64,000 nt of DNA from Aestuariivirga sp. (lineage in GTDB: Bacteria; Pseudomonadota; Alphaproteobacteria; Rhizobiales; Aestuariivirgaceae): positions 107,654 to 171,653 of the forward strand of contig NZ_JADCDB010000028.1 in the NCBI RefSeq assembly GCF_020252395.1, read 5' to 3'. Shown here one piece after another: positions 18,835 to 25,650 of the stretch (positions within the stretch are counted from its first letter, which is position 1; every line of letters starts with the position of its first letter). Made by a program: the position numbers and the translations under genes. Under the pieces are notes generated by a model that was not told where the DNA came from, did not search any database, and saw nothing but the letters and a program-made list of their open reading frames with translations.

Positions 18835-19692
18835 TTACTTTTCGATGGCGTTGGCGACGAGTGCGATGAAGTCCTCCTCGGACTGGACGGATGGAACGTC
18901 ACGCATTCGGACCGTGTAGCCGAACTTGCCGGCAATCGCCTTGTAAAGCGGGATGCGGTGATGGAGCAGCTGCTCGAAGCCCCAGACGGCGAAACCATCG
19001 GGGTCGACATCATCATCCTTGGCGATGCCGTTGAGGGCTTTGTACTCGGCCCATTTCGTCTCGAGGAACTGCGGCTGGTAGTACATGGGCTTTGGGTGCT
19101 TGCGGAAACGCTCCACCAGCATGCGGGTGTGTTCGGGTGTGCCCTCGATGTAGAGGAGCAGGGCGTTGCCGGCGAGGCAGGAGAGCACGGGGTCGAGCGG
19201 GTTCGTGGGGTCCACCACTTCGCAAAGCGAGCCGCCGGAATCGCAGACGAAGTTATTGTAGCGGTAGATGTCGCGCGCCTTGCCGATGAAGGTGGGGACA
19301 TCGAGGAGTGAGGCGATCTCGGCTGCGCGGTGCTGGGCCTGGCGCGTCTTGTATTCGGCGAATGAGATGCCGCCCTTGTCGGGGTTGCCCGGCTTGCCGA
19401 GATAGGTCGAGAGCGGCTTCAGGTGATCGAAGGTGATGTTGGACTGGATGTGGATCGAGTCCGACAGCAAGAGATCGCGCAGGAAGGGCACGCGCATCGC
19501 CTCGCGCTTGAAGTTGTCGACGATGTGCTCGCCCATGTAGCGGGTGCCGATGCGGTAATCGACCGAATAGTGGTACCAGCCCGAGTCCTGCAGGAGGTTC
19601 GAGAGCGTCGTCTTGCCCACGCCGGACATGCCGAATATGGTGACGGACTTGTGCGGCTGGTTTGCGAAGTCTTTGCCTGACGTGAAGCGCAT
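18835..19692 (-). CDS. P-loop ATPase of unknown function, cotranscribed with metA
   Basis: A cytoplasmic protein of 285 residues with a Walker A motif GMSGVGKTT at 21-29 in a kinase-like N-terminal fold. Further blocks such as [14 protein letters not shown] and [14 protein letters not shown] look strongly conserved, but I cannot assign a substrate. The overall pattern resembles small-molecule kinases or chaperone-like ATPases. It is the first gene of a two-gene unit with metA (5-bp gap) and is divergent from the FAD oxidase across 56 bp. A role connected with methionine is inference from linkage. Confidence 0.75.
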   Translation of the reverse strand: MRFTSGKDFANQPHKSVTIFGMSGVGKTTLSNLLQDSGWYHYSVDYRIGTRYMGEHIVDNFKREAMRVPFLRDLLLSDSIHIQSNITFDHLKPLSTYLGKPGNPDKGGISFAEYKTRQAQHRAAEIASLLDVPTFIGKARDIYRYNNFVCDSGGSLCEVVDPTNPLDPVLSCLAGNALLLYIEGTPEHTRMLVERFRKHPKPMYYQPQFLETKWAEYKALNGIAKDDDVDPDGFAVWGFEQLLHHRIPLYKAIAGKFGYTVRMRDVPSVQSEEDFIALVANAIEK

Positions 19693-19748
19693 GGGGTTCC
19701 ATAGCGGAAGGCGTGGGGCGGGGGCAACCGGCGCGTGAGGCTGGAAGA

Positions 19749-21038
19749 ATGATCGACGCGAAGCTTTCCGGCAACACTTGGTATGAGGCCACCGTGGACC
19801 GGGGGGCGCCGCGGCCCGCCCTGAACGACCGGGTCGAGGCAGAGGCCTGCGTGATCGGCGGCGGGCTCGCAGGCCTGACCACAGCGCTGGAGCTGGCGAG
19901 GCGGGGCACGTCCGTGGTGCTGCTGGAGGCCAAGCGCATCGCCTGGGGCGCTTCGGGGCGCAATGGCGGCTTCGTGTCCAACGGCTTTGCGGAGGGCATG
20001 GGGAATGTGGCCAAGCGCGTGGGCCTGCCGGCCGCGCAGGCGCTTTATCAGCTCTCCCGCCACGGCACGGAATTCGTGCGGTGCGAGATCGCCGGGACGG
20101 ACCCCTCGATCAAGATGGGGGAGGGCTGGCAGGGCTGCATCCGCTATTCGAACGCCGCCGAAAAGCAGGCGGCGGTGGCGGAGATGACTAGGGACTATGG
20201 CCAGCCGATGGAATTCTTCGACGTGGCCGAAACCCGGGCGCGGGTGAACACGAAGCGCTATTTCCAGTCCTCCTATGACCCCACCGCCTTCCACATGCAC
20301 CCGCTGCGCTATGCGCTGATGATCGCGAAGAAGGCGGAGGCTGCGGGGGCGCGCATTTGCGAGATGTCGCCGGCGGTTTCGGTGGAGAAGCAAGGGGCAG
20401 CGTGGTCGGTGAGGACCGCTGCGGGCGAGGCGCGCACGCCGAATGTCGTCTATTGCGTCTCCTCCCTCGACCGGACCCTGCACCGGCCGACGGGGCGGGC
20501 GGTGCTGCCCGTGGCGACCTATGTTGCGGTGACGGAGCCGCTCGGCCAAGATGTGATCCGTACACGGAGCGCCATTTCGGATACGCGGCGGGCGGGGAAT
20601 TACTACCGGCTGGTCGACGAGGGGCGGTTGCTTTGGGGCGGGGCCATCACCACGCGCGTCTCGGAGCCGGCGCGTCTGGCGGAGCGGATGAAGGGCGACA
20701 TGGTGTCAGTGTTCCCGGAGCTCGGCAATCCGCGGATCGAATATGCCTGGGCGGGGCTGATGGGCTATGCGCGGCACTTCATGCCGCTGATCGGGTCCGA
20801 CGGGCAGGGACAGTGGTGGGCCACGGCCTTCGGCGGGCATGGCATGAACACCACCGCCATGGGCGGCATTCTGATGGCCCGCGCAATCGCCGCCAAAGAT
20901 GACGAATACCGCCGCTTCGCACCCTATGCGCCGGACTGGGCGGGCGGGCACTTCGGCCGGGTGGGCGTGCAGGCGGGCTATTGGTACATGCAGCTGAAGG
21001 ACAAGATCGACGAGCGGCGGTACGGAAAGGCGGCCTGA
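19749..21038 (+). CDS. FAD-dependent amine/amino-acid oxidase (DAO family, PuuB-like)
   Basis: A flavoprotein of 429 residues. The ADP-binding motif VIGGGLAGL (35-43) and the downstream ASGRNGGFVSNGF block are typical of the DadA/gamma-glutamylputrescine oxidase group, which oxidises secondary amines or amino-acid derivatives using oxygen. The C-terminal FGGHGMNTTAMGG block carries the second FAD contact. The ATG at 19749 follows GGAAG. It stands alone without polyamine genes, so the substrate is open. Confidence 0.85.
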   Translation: MIDAKLSGNTWYEATVDRGAPRPALNDRVEAEACVIGGGLAGLTTALELARRGTSVVLLEAKRIAWGASGRNGGFVSNGFAEGMGNVAKRVGLPAAQALYQLSRHGTEFVRCEIAGTDPSIKMGEGWQGCIRYSNAAEKQAAVAEMTRDYGQPMEFFDVAETRARVNTKRYFQSSYDPTAFHMHPLRYALMIAKKAEAAGARICEMSPAVSVEKQGAAWSVRTAAGEARTPNVVYCVSSLDRTLHRPTGRAVLPVATYVAVTEPLGQDVIRTRSAISDTRRAGNYYRLVDEGRLLWGGAITTRVSEPARLAERMKGDMVSVFPELGNPRIEYAWAGLMGYARHFMPLIGSDGQGQWWATAFGGHGMNTTAMGGILMARAIAAKDDEYRRFAPYAPDWAGGHFGRVGVQAGYWYMQLKDKIDERRYGKAA

Positions 21039-21165
21039 CATGGCCTTCGGCAGCGCCGCGCATCGAAGATCTATGACGACATGGCGAGAGAATTCGCATT
21101 TCGCGAACAGCACCTGGGCGAGCCGTTCCAGACGGTGAGCCGGACGGAGCAGCGTGGACCCTGCC

Positions 21166-22011
21166 TCACCGCCCCTCACGCCTGGCCATGAAGGCCAGCC
21201 GCTCGAACAGCATCACGTCCTGCTCGTTCTTGAGCAGCGCGCCGTGCAGCGGCGGGATGACTTTCCGCGGGTCGCGTTCGCGCAGCGCCGTCTCGTCGAT
21301 GTCTTCATTCAGCAGCAGTTTCAGCCAGTCGAGCAGTTCCGACGTCGAGGGTTTCTTCTTGAGGCCCGGCACGTCGCGCAGTTCGAAGAAGACGGCGAGC
21401 GCTTCCGAAACGAGGCGCTTCTTGATGCCGGGGAAATGCACGTCGACAATGGCCTGCATCGTCCCGGCATCGGGGAACTTGATATAGTGAAAGAAGCAGC
21501 GGCGCAGGAAGGCGTCCGGCAATTCCTTCTCGTTGTTCGAGGTTATGATGACGATGGGGCGGCGGTGGGCCTTCACCGTCTCTCCCGTCTCGTAGACGAA
21601 GAATTCCATGCGGTCCAACTCCTGCAGCAGGTCGTTGGGGAATTCGATGTCGGCCTTGTCGATCTCGTCGATGAGCAGCACCGGGCGCTGAGGCGCAGTG
21701 AAGGCCTCCCACAGCTTGCCGCGGCGGATGTAGTTGGCGATGTCATGCACGCGCTTGTCGCCCAACTGCGAGTCGCGCAGGCGCGCCACGGCGTCGTATT
21801 CGTAAAGGCCCTGCTGCGCCTTGGTGGTGGACTTGATATGCCACTCGATGATGGGGGCGCCGAGGCTCAAGGCGATCTCGCGCGCCAGCACCGTCTTGCC
21901 GGTGCCGGGCTCGCCCTTCACCAGGAGCGGGCGCTCGAGCACGATGGCTGCGTTGACCGCCGTCTTTAGGTCGTCGGTTGCAACATAGTCCGCGGTTCCT
22001 TCAAAGCGCAT
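21166..22011 (-). CDS. MoxR family AAA+ ATPase
   Basis: The protein has 281 residues. Walker A is GEPGTGKT (33-40), Walker B is PVLLIDEIDKAD, and the MoxR insert with EFFVYETGETVKAHRRP and the sensor segment ITSNNEKELPDAF follow. MoxR ATPases act as chaperone-like remodelers with VWA proteins. Its probable partner is the CoxE-like VWA gene at 13281-14456, so the usual adjacent pair is split by about 7 kb here. Confidence 0.92.
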   Translation of the reverse strand: MRFEGTADYVATDDLKTAVNAAIVLERPLLVKGEPGTGKTVLAREIALSLGAPIIEWHIKSTTKAQQGLYEYDAVARLRDSQLGDKRVHDIANYIRRGKLWEAFTAPQRPVLLIDEIDKADIEFPNDLLQELDRMEFFVYETGETVKAHRRPIVIITSNNEKELPDAFLRRCFFHYIKFPDAGTMQAIVDVHFPGIKKRLVSEALAVFFELRDVPGLKKKPSTSELLDWLKLLLNEDIDETALRERDPRKVIPPLHGALLKNEQDVMLFERLAFMARREGR

Positions 22012-22208
22012 GGGTCAAAATCCTCCACCTTCCCGCCGGGGCCTTTGTTGCATTCCCTGCCGCATCTGGCAAATGTCATAAAAGCGTTGTGAAATCATGG
22101 GGATAGGCGGTTTACGGAAGGCCTGCGGCTGGCGCAACCCGGCTATTGTGGAGTGTCCGGCCTGCCGCTATAAGCCGCGCCCAAGCAGGGGTTCACAGAG
22201 AGTTCGAA

Positions 22209-22625
22209 ATGGCTGCAGAAGTCGACGAAGCTTACAAACCCAGTGACGACGAGCCGTTTATGAACGAACGGCAGCGCGACTATTTCCGGGTAAAGCTGCT
22301 CGCCTGGAAGGACGATATCCTAAGGGAAAGCAAGGAAACCATCGCCCATCTGCAGGATGAGAATCACGTCCTGCCGGACCTGGCCGACCGAGCCTCCTCC
22401 GAGACAGACCGTTCGCTGGAACTGCGCACCCGTGACAGGCAGCGCAAGCTGATCTCCAAGATCGATGCCGCGCTGAAGCGCATCGATGACGGATCCTACG
22501 GCTATTGCGAGGAGACGGGCGAACCGATCAGCCTCAAGCGGCTAGATGCCCGCCCGATCGCCACGCTGTCGATCGAGGCGCAGGAACGCCACGAGCGCCG
22601 CGAGCGCGTCTACCGCGACGATTGA
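22209..22625 (+). CDS. dksA: DksA family RNA polymerase-binding regulator with a degenerate zinc finger
   Basis: A protein of 138 residues: a coiled coil (about 20-90) whose tip carries the DxxDxA motif as DLADRA (57-62), then a C-terminal zinc-finger-like domain. The four positions that are cysteine in zinc-binding DksA (C-x2-C-x17-C-x2-C) are here Cys100, Thr103, Ser121 and Ala124, so only one cysteine remains and zinc binding is unlikely. The acidic tip residues needed to act in the RNA polymerase secondary channel are intact, so a role in stringent control of rRNA and biosynthetic promoters is expected. The ATG at 22209 is clear. Confidence 0.92.
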   Translation: MAAEVDEAYKPSDDEPFMNERQRDYFRVKLLAWKDDILRESKETIAHLQDENHVLPDLADRASSETDRSLELRTRDRQRKLISKIDAALKRIDDGSYGYCEETGEPISLKRLDARPIATLSIEAQERHERRERVYRDD

Positions 22626-22734
22626 TCTTACGAGGCCTGGGGAATTAAAGTTTCCTTCGTCTGCACGTAAGGATCGCCCTGCGCTCACCGCATTCTTCCG
22701 TGGGCAATCAGAGCTGCATGGCGCCTTTGCGCAC

Positions 22735-23529
22735 TCAGCCCGCCATGATGGCAAGCGCCTCGTCGAGCAGCGCTTGCGAGCCTGCGGTGACGGCATTGCC
22801 ACCGCGCGCGACGTCGCCACCCGTCCATTCCGCTGCGACGCCGCCTGCGCCTGAGACGATGGGAAGAAGCGGCGCGATGTCATAGGGCTGCAGCCCGCAA
22901 TCCATGGCGATGTCCATGTGGCCCGCCGCCACGAGGCAATAGAAATAAGCGTCCCCGCCATAGCGGGTGAGCTGCGCCCTCGCCCGCAGGGCCTGGAAGC
23001 GGCGCTGGTCCTCGTCGCCGCGGTAGAGCTCGGGCGCCGTGGTGCCGAGTGTGGCGCGTGACAGAGGAACGCCCCGGCGCGTGCGGATGGCAGAGCGGCT
23101 GCCGCGATAGTTGTGCCAGGCGCCCTCCGGATTGCCATAGAACATGTCGCCCACCACCGGCTGGTTCATGAGCCCCACCATGGGGCGGCCCTCATAGCTC
23201 AGGCCGATCAGCGTTGCCCAGGTCGGCAGGCCGCTGACGAAGGCCCGCGTGCCGTCGACCGGATCCAGCACCCAGGTGAATGGAGAGCGCCCTTCCGTGA
23301 TGCCATATTCCTCGCCATGAACCGAATGATCGGGGTAGCGCGTCTCGATCAGCCGGCGGATGGCGCGCTCGCCGGCGCGGTCTCCCTCCGTCACGGGGTC
23401 CCACACCGGCCCGTCCTTGACATCGACCGCCGTGTTCTGCCGGAAGAAGGGGAGAATGGCCTCCGCCGCAGCCTCCGCAAGAGTGATGGCAAAGCGGGTG
23501 AGTTCGGCCCAGTCCGGCGTGGTCATCAT
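22735..23529 (-). CDS. hisN: Histidinol-phosphatase, inositol monophosphatase-like (HisN)
   Basis: A Mg2+-dependent phosphatase of 264 residues. The metal-site motifs are in order: DPVTEGDRAGE, HGEEYG, WVLDPVDGTRAF and, near the C-terminus, GGDAYFYCLVAAGHMDIAMD. This pattern and length fit the HisN branch used by actinobacteria and rhizobia for the histidinol-phosphate step of histidine synthesis; a myo-inositol or other sugar phosphatase is the alternative. I chose the ATG at 23529 because GAGGGA lies just upstream, rather than a longer frame starting near 23577. Confidence 0.87.
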   Translation of the reverse strand: MMTTPDWAELTRFAITLAEAAAEAILPFFRQNTAVDVKDGPVWDPVTEGDRAGERAIRRLIETRYPDHSVHGEEYGITEGRSPFTWVLDPVDGTRAFVSGLPTWATLIGLSYEGRPMVGLMNQPVVGDMFYGNPEGAWHNYRGSRSAIRTRRGVPLSRATLGTTAPELYRGDEDQRRFQALRARAQLTRYGGDAYFYCLVAAGHMDIAMDCGLQPYDIAPLLPIVSGAGGVAAEWTGGDVARGGNAVTAGSQALLDEALAIMAG

Positions 23530-23698
23530 CTGTCCCTCAGTTCCCTTCTTCGTAGAAGACGAACGGACTCCCCTCAAGCCGTGGTTTCATGTTGCGTTGC
23601 AACAGAATCTCAAGCTCATGCTGTTTCTGCATGGCTCTGAGAGTCCCGGTAGAAGCACAAATGAAGTCAGAAACTTACGCAGACATAGTTGGTGGGTG

Positions 23699-23727
23699 TT
23701 TTGCAAATTTTGACCAACCATGCAAAA
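23699..23727. promoter_or_regulatory. Inverted repeat upstream of the sRNA promoter, candidate operator
   Basis: TTTTGCA (23699-23705) and TGCAAAA (23721-23727) form a perfect 7-bp inverted repeat with a 15-base spacer. TTGGT at 23689 and ACCAA at 23713 add a second interleaved pair. It ends 17 bp before the -35 box of the sRNA candidate, a suitable place for an activator such as a LysR-type protein. Confidence 0.35.
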
Positions 23728-23744
23728 ATCTGCGCCACCACCTC

Positions 23745-23773
23745 TTGATAATGTCATGCCGCACTGCCATATC
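23745..23773 (+). promoter_or_regulatory. Sigma-70-type promoter of the sRNA candidate
   Basis: TTGATA at 23745-23750, a 17-base spacer, then CATATC at 23768-23773 (CCATAT against the rhizobial -10 form CTATAT). Transcription should begin near 23780. Confidence 0.5.
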
Positions 23774-23779
23774 CGAAAG

Positions 23780-23865
23780 CGCAAGACAGAGTTGTCTTGC
23801 TGCCCTTCCTGGGCGTTTCCTCCCTAGACTTGGGCCAGTCACCTTTGTGCACTGGCCCTTTTTTT
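23780..23865 (+). ncRNA. Candidate trans-acting small RNA, possibly of the alpha-r15/AbcR family
   Basis: The 401-bp gap between hisN and the amidohydrolase gene holds a transcript-like unit with its own promoter and a near-perfect terminator. The predicted RNA is about 86 nt. It has a 7-bp hairpin (GCAAGAC/GTCTTGC with a 6-base loop, 23781-23800), a pyrimidine-rich stretch with CCCTTCCT and TTTCCTCCC that can pair with Shine-Dalgarno sequences, and a terminator hairpin with a T7 tail. That layout is typical of Hfq-dependent sRNAs. The C/U-rich anti-SD core and order of elements resemble the AbcR (alpha-r15) sRNAs of Rhizobiales, which repress many ABC-transporter mRNAs. The sRNA call is fairly strong; the family name is from memory. 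Confidence 0.6.
23832..23865 (+). terminator. Rho-independent terminator of the sRNA candidate
   Basis: GGGCCAGT (23832-23839) pairs perfectly with ACTGGCCC (23851-23858), followed by seven T. No rightward protein gene precedes it, so it most likely ends the small RNA. Confidence 0.85.
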
Positions 23866-23930
23866 CATTCACCATCGCCGCAGGCTGACCCTTGACGGCG
23901 GCGGGCAAGCCGCCGTCGTTCCGGCATTCT

Positions 23931-24815
23931 CTATTCGGCGGCGAGCTGGCGCGGCGCGAAGCGCTGTTCCAGGTAGGGCAGAAGGGACCCCCACAGCTTG
24001 TCGAGGAGGGCGGACATTTCGCCGAAGCCGGCAGTCTTCTCGAGTGTTGCCTCGTTCACATAAAGGTTGCGGTTGATCTCGATCTGCAGGGCATGCCGGC
24101 CACGGTGCGGCGCGCCGTGGTTCTGTGTGATGAAGCCGCCCGCATAGGGCTTGTTGCGCAGCACCCGCAGGCCCTGCTCCCGCAACCCGTCCTCGACCAA
24201 TGCTGAAATGTCCTCGGCGCAGGACGCGCCGAACCTGTCGCCCAGGACGACATCGATCCCGCCTGACGGCTGGGGGGCCAGGTGGGCGCTGGCGCTTGCG
24301 GGCATGGAATGGCAGTCGACCAGCAGCACTTCGCCCGCCTTCGCCACCACGGCATTGGTGAGGGCCGACAGCGTGCGGTGATAGGGCAGGTAAACCTGCT
24401 CGATCCTGCGCCGCGCCTCGGCGAAATCGATGCGGCAATGATAGATTTCCTCGCCCTCGGAAACGATGCGGGGAATGGTGCCAAGCCCCCCGGCGACGCG
24501 CGGCGAGCCGGTGTTGGCGTAGCCCGGCAATTCCCCCACGAACATGCGCGGGTCCAGCTCATAGGGTTCGCGGTTCAGGTCGATGTAGCTGCGCGGCAGC
24601 CGGGCCCTGAGCATGGGAGCCCCGTGGGCGATGCAGGAGAGAAAAAGCTCGTCGACGTAACAATCCTCGGACTTCCGCAGCGTGTGCCGCGTCAGCCGGG
24701 ACTGGCTCAGGAAGTCCTGCGGAAACTCGCGCCCGCTGTGGGGAGAGTTGAAGACGGCGGGCGCCGTCCATTCCGTGGGCGACAGGATCTCGAAGGGCGG
24801 GTGGGGCTCCGGCAT
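23931..24815 (-). CDS. N-formylglutamate amidohydrolase family protein
   Basis: The protein has 294 residues. Conserved blocks are FNSPHSGREFP near the N-terminus (metal-binding SPHSG), DLNREPYELDPRMF, LLVDCHSMP and HALQIEINRNLY. These define the family that removes formate from N-formyl-L-glutamate in histidine degradation, though many members act on other N-acyl amino acids. No hut genes are nearby. I chose the ATG at 24815 (MPEPHPPF); the longer frame adds a non-conserved basic stretch. A second, shorter member lies at 41783-42547. Confidence 0.88.
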   Translation of the reverse strand: MPEPHPPFEILSPTEWTAPAVFNSPHSGREFPQDFLSQSRLTRHTLRKSEDCYVDELFLSCIAHGAPMLRARLPRSYIDLNREPYELDPRMFVGELPGYANTGSPRVAGGLGTIPRIVSEGEEIYHCRIDFAEARRRIEQVYLPYHRTLSALTNAVVAKAGEVLLVDCHSMPASASAHLAPQPSGGIDVVLGDRFGASCAEDISALVEDGLREQGLRVLRNKPYAGGFITQNHGAPHRGRHALQIEINRNLYVNEATLEKTAGFGEMSALLDKLWGSLLPYLEQRFAPRQLAAE

Positions 24816-24974
24816 GCCGTTTCGTCTTCCGTGGCGGTTGGCGGTCGATATTCGCCCAGCGGGCGGGGTGCGGCAAGGCTTCATTCACGGTTTACTGGCA
24901 CAAGTGAGGATGACCAGGAAGCCCCTGCGATGGTAAGACCTGCCTTCAGGGACAATATTGTGACGATGAAGACC

Positions 24975-25334
24975 ATGGCCAAGATTCTCCTTGCCGAAGA
25001 CGATGACGATATGCGCAACTTCCTGGTGAAGGCGCTCGAGAAAGCCGGCCATGATGTGACGAGCTTCGGCGAAGGCCTGAGCGCTTTCGAGGAAGTCAAG
25101 CACACGAGCTTCGACCTGCTGCTCACCGATATCGTGATGCCGGAAATGGACGGAATCGAGCTGGCGCGCCGGGCATCCGAGCTCGACCCGACGATGAAGA
25201 TCATGTTTATCACAGGCTTTGCCGCCGTGGCGTTGCACCCGGATTCCAGGGCTCCCAAGGATGCCAAGGTGCTGTCCAAGCCCTTCCACCTGCGTGACCT
25301 CGTCAACGAGGTCGAGCGCCTGATGGCGGCCTGA
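24975..25334 (+). CDS. cpdR: CpdR single-domain response regulator
   Basis: A receiver-only protein of 119 residues. The acidic pocket (LLAEDDDDM), phospho-acceptor Asp52 (TDIVMPEMDG), FITGFAAVAL and the conserved lysine in VLSKPFHLRDLVNEVE are all present and match CpdR closely. In Caulobacter and rhizobia unphosphorylated CpdR directs ClpXP to CtrA and other cell-cycle substrates at the pole. The ATG at 24975 gives the usual length; an in-frame ATG at 24966 would add three residues. This is a strong marker of CtrA-type cell-cycle control. Confidence 0.93.
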   Translation: MAKILLAEDDDDMRNFLVKALEKAGHDVTSFGEGLSAFEEVKHTSFDLLLTDIVMPEMDGIELARRASELDPTMKIMFITGFAAVALHPDSRAPKDAKVLSKPFHLRDLVNEVERLMAA

Positions 25335-25393
25335 GTTTTTTGGGTTGCGCGGCCCCGCGGCCCCGGCTAAAGGGTCGGTTCAGCGTCAGACGT

Positions 25394-25468
25394 GGGTGGT
25401 TAGCTCAGCGGTAGAGCACTACCTTGACATGGTAGGGGTCACAGGTTCGATCCCTGTACCACCCACCA
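25394..25468 (+). tRNA. tRNA-Val (GAC)
   Basis: A complete cloverleaf: acceptor GGGTGGT/ACCACCC, anticodon stem CTACC/GGTAG with loop TTGACAT (anticodon GAC at 25426-25428), a T-arm with GGTTCGATCC, discriminator A and an encoded CCA at 25466-25468. No integrase or repeated 3' end follows, so there is no sign of use as an attachment site. Confidence 0.97.
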
Positions 25469-25650
25469 TTTTTCGGACAAGTTGCTGAAGTTCGCCGGGT
25501 GAGCACGGCAGTGTGGGGACGTTGACAGGCTCAAGGAGACACCGCCAGAGCGCGCATGAGTTCTGCACCGTCAAGAGTTGAGGGTATCCCGCCGCCGGCA
25601 TTTGTGGGAAAGACCGCTGCCAATCCCGCGACCCTGAAAGTTCCAGCCCT

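Noticed and set aside
18830..19748. SAM-II riboswitch expected upstream of metA.
   Set aside because: Only 5 bp separate metA from the P-loop gene and 56 bp lie upstream of the operon, too short for the element, and no matching pseudoknot sequence is seen.
21039..21165. A 30-40 codon frame after the FAD oxidase gene.
   Set aside because: Too short, no ribosome binding site or family resemblance; treated as intergenic.
23578..23865. 6S RNA, SRP RNA or tmRNA in the hisN-amidohydrolase gap.
   Set aside because: No long closing stem pairs the two ends, no SRP GGAA/GNAR hairpin is seen, and no tRNA-like ends exist; the architecture is that of a short sRNA.
25394..25468. tRNA-Val as an integration site for a mobile element.
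   Set aside because: No integrase, no repeat of the tRNA 3' end, and downstream genes are housekeeping.
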